Below, one piece after another: positions 61,989 through 64,000 of a DNA stretch of 64,000 bases. The notes under the pieces are model-generated. The model was not told the DNA's origin. It saw only the letters and a program-made list of their open reading frames with translations, and did not search any database. How positions within the stretch are numbered: the stretch's first letter is position 1; the number at the start of each line of letters is the position of its first letter. The stretch is taken from positions 40,279,891 to 40,343,890 of the forward strand of contig NW_019211456.1 in NCBI RefSeq assembly GCF_002443255.2. Reading direction: 5' to 3'. The translations under genes were made by a program, and so were the position numbers. The DNA comes from Varroa destructor (Eukaryota > Arthropoda > Arachnida > Mesostigmata > Varroidae).

Positions 61989-62993
61989 TTATGGCAAGCG
62001 TTCAACTCGTATGCGGATTGCGCCATTATGGACTGCTTTGCTTAAGAATGATAGTGGTAATGGAATCATGTACGAGCCCTCTTTTCTTGGATCTTGGCAA
62101 CTGATAATGTCACTAAGGTTACGGACCTTAACCACTAAAACTTGATGACCTTTTGTTAAAACAGTAATGCCAATATTCCCAGCAAGAGGAAATATTTGTA
62201 TGGGGTAATCTAAAACCAAACATCGAAGTGTTATCCTTAATCCTGCGTCAAAACCGACGTCGGACACCGTAACATTGACCTCCATTAGCACACCTTTGAC
62301 GAATCCAGTCAAGGAGTTTTGATACACAACAATGGATTTGTTCAAGCTGTTTTTTCGGTATCTTTGTCCGGGAGTCGTTTCTTGATACGAAGTGCTAGCG
62401 TTGCGAGTCTTGTTATATGGAAATATGAAGTCAGCTCCTTGAAGTGTGACGGAGCCATTCAGTATCACTCCGTTAACTAACTGGTCGAAATTCGTACCGA
62501 TATTAACCAGGGCATCCTTAAGAATACTATCTAAGGATAGACTCTTTAAAAAAAACTCAAGTAGAATTTGCCTCTGCTTAACATTTCGAAGGACCATTGT
62601 CACAATATCCTCCGCATCAATTTCCTCGAGAACAGTATTTACAAAAACGTTTTTTACTTCTGGTACAGAGAAAAATTTTGTCAATAGTTTCTTGAAAGTG
62701 TTAGTATCGTCTTCCATGAGTCCCAGAAAAGGCTGCGCTTTTTCCATTAATTCTACGGTTTTTTTGGACATATTCTGCGTTCGTGTGAATATTATAATGG
62801 TAAAGATCACAAGGATAACTACCACGATTATAGTGCATGCCATAGTGACTCCGTAGAGGCGTTTCGTGTCAGCTAGTCGAGTTTCGAGTTCTGTAATACG
62901 TAGATCTTGACTACTTGGGCTCAACTCCTGTATTATTCCAGTTAGCCTGCGGGCTGGTGAAGAACTCTCAGGGTCTTTTGGTTTAGAGAACAT
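61989..62993 (-). CDS. Orphan type II single-pass membrane protein, single exon
   Basis: A 334-codon open frame on the minus strand (ATG at 62993, stop at 61989), the longest in the right half of the window. Residues 1-48 are polar and charged with no signal peptide. One transmembrane helix (about 49-70, CTIIVVVILVIFTIIIF) follows, so the C-terminal 265 residues should face outside. A helical, charged stretch (75-165) leads to a beta-rich part (170-334) with NGS, NKT, NAS, NKS, NVT and NLS glycosylation sites and just two Cys (258, 299), which could form one disulphide. A minus-strand AATAAA about 120 bases past the stop supports a real transcript end. I do not recognise the family. No repeats or catalytic motifs are visible. 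It could be a retrocopy, since it lacks introns, but the frame is fully open. Confidence 0.75.
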   Translation of the reverse strand: MFSKPKDPESSSPARRLTGIIQELSPSSQDLRITELETRLADTKRLYGVTMACTIIVVVILVIFTIIIFTRTQNMSKKTVELMEKAQPFLGLMEDDTNTFKKLLTKFFSVPEVKNVFVNTVLEEIDAEDIVTMVLRNVKQRQILLEFFLKSLSLDSILKDALVNIGTNFDQLVNGVILNGSVTLQGADFIFPYNKTRNASTSYQETTPGQRYRKNSLNKSIVVYQNSLTGFVKGVLMEVNVTVSDVGFDAGLRITLRCLVLDYPIQIFPLAGNIGITVLTKGHQVLVVKVRNLSDIISCQDPRKEGSYMIPLPLSFLSKAVHNGAIRIRVERLP

Positions 62994-64000
62994 ACTGAGC
63001 TTTGGACTCTCTTCTTAAGCTAGGGCTAGGCCTGTCTTCGGGATCTGCGGTGAATTATGACCTTGCTAGCTCTAGTGGGATACTGGGACGAATCCGAATT
63101 GTCGTAACCCTCTCGATCATCACAATTCAAACATATCAAGGTAAACGACATTCTCCAAGTTAGACTGCAGCCATCGATCCCGCAAGCTGCCGTTATATAT
63201 TGAGAATTACACTCTGGCTAATCGTCACATACAGTTACACAACCGTATATATTAGGTATAATGAATAGGTTGTCTCCGCTACACGAATTCTTCGTGAAAG
63301 CCTTCGCGAGGCATTGTTAACCAGATTCACAGTTCAGTCTAGATGACGGCTTATCTAACTTCTGACACTTGGACGAGTGTAAACAAAGCCGGTCGAAAAA
63401 TACAAGCAACAAGCTTGAAACGGATATATAGCAAATTAGCTGACGCACGGCTATTGTTGATAGAAGCGACACCATAAAATACATAAATAAGGCGACGATG
63501 TTGGCAAGAACTGCGTGCGCGAACTGCCGACGGTAGCGGTACAAAACCCAATGCTATCGTCACAGTGTCTTATTTTACGAAGTTTGTCCATTATAGGGCG
63601 CATCATGTGATAGTCGTATATATTTTGACGATTTACCACCGAATTCGGTTACTTCCTTTCCTTTAATCAATAGTTTCATTTCTGTGTTCGGCGTAAATAA
63701 TTATAAAGACGTCGTATTATCGAAGTAGCAGATGCAGCAGCATCGTCTGTACTCCCACAAGAAAATACATCGTTGCAAATTTTACGAAAATATCATCACT
63801 GGCGTCCTCCGGTGCGAGGCCTTTCTTGACAATTAGTCAAAACTTTCTAGGAAGCGACATAATTGTGTTGCTGTGGTCCACCGTTTCTTGACGAGATCTA
63901 TCCTAGCGCGTCAATCTCCTGTGGACATCTTTGAATTTTTGATAAGTCCGTCTTTGCGTAGCCAGATAAAAAAAACAAAGCGAACAGGTTACACATATTC
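62994..64000. other. Upstream flank of the orphan membrane-protein gene
   Basis: No exon supported. Overlapping minus-strand frames at 63317-63639 have no motif. The promoter and 5' UTR of the minus-strand gene should be just right of 62993. Confidence 0.4.

Noticed and set aside
62446..62856. 136-codon plus-strand ORF
   Set aside because: Antisense shadow of the 334-codon membrane-protein gene.

Overview
The window is eukaryotic nuclear DNA: genes are split by GT-AG introns, intergenic DNA is long, and there are many AT/GT/GA microsatellites and decayed transposons. The gene set (a BCL11-type zinc-finger factor, a fibulin-1 orthologue, APRT, ECH1, a cystatin-like secreted protein) fits an arthropod. 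A chelicerate such as a mite is my best guess, but the sequence does not settle it. I saw no rRNA gene, CRISPR array or bacterial-style operon.

Layout. (1) 1700-4192, plus: the last three coding exons of a BCL11/CG9650-type C2H2 factor. Its 5' part lies outside the window. A microsatellite-rich 3' region follows to about 9.2 kb. (2) 12293-27375, plus: a complete 17-exon fibulin-1 gene rebuilt from splice sites. It has a signal-peptide exon, anaphylatoxin-like modules, 12 EGF modules and the fibulin C-terminal module. The exons sum to 2,796 nt with no frame break (931 residues). (3) 27.4-44 kb: mostly gene-poor. It holds a decayed mariner (about 30.19-30.68 kb), one possible small membrane-protein ORF (39419-39811) and a decayed LINE (about 42.1-42.9 kb). 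(4) 44168-51464, minus: three exons of adenine phosphoribosyltransferase; the last coding exon was not found. Its 5.6-kb second intron carries a tRNA-like SINE and a possible second reverse-transcriptase fragment. (5) 52537-57084, plus: a complete six-exon dienoyl-CoA isomerase gene (307 residues), divergent from APRT across a 1.07-kb gap. (6) 59889-60296, plus: a one-exon secreted cystatin-like protein. (7) 61989-62993, minus: a one-exon orphan type II membrane protein of 334 residues.

The genes do not form one pathway: a transcription factor, a matrix protein, purine salvage, fatty-acid oxidation and two lineage-type proteins. The observations most worth a second look are the apparent loss of a catalytic Asp in the ECH1 homologue, the missing middle finger in the BCL11 homologue, the enlarged fibulin EGF array, and the two one-exon surface or secreted proteins near the right end. 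I did not find convincing evidence for a wholly new system.
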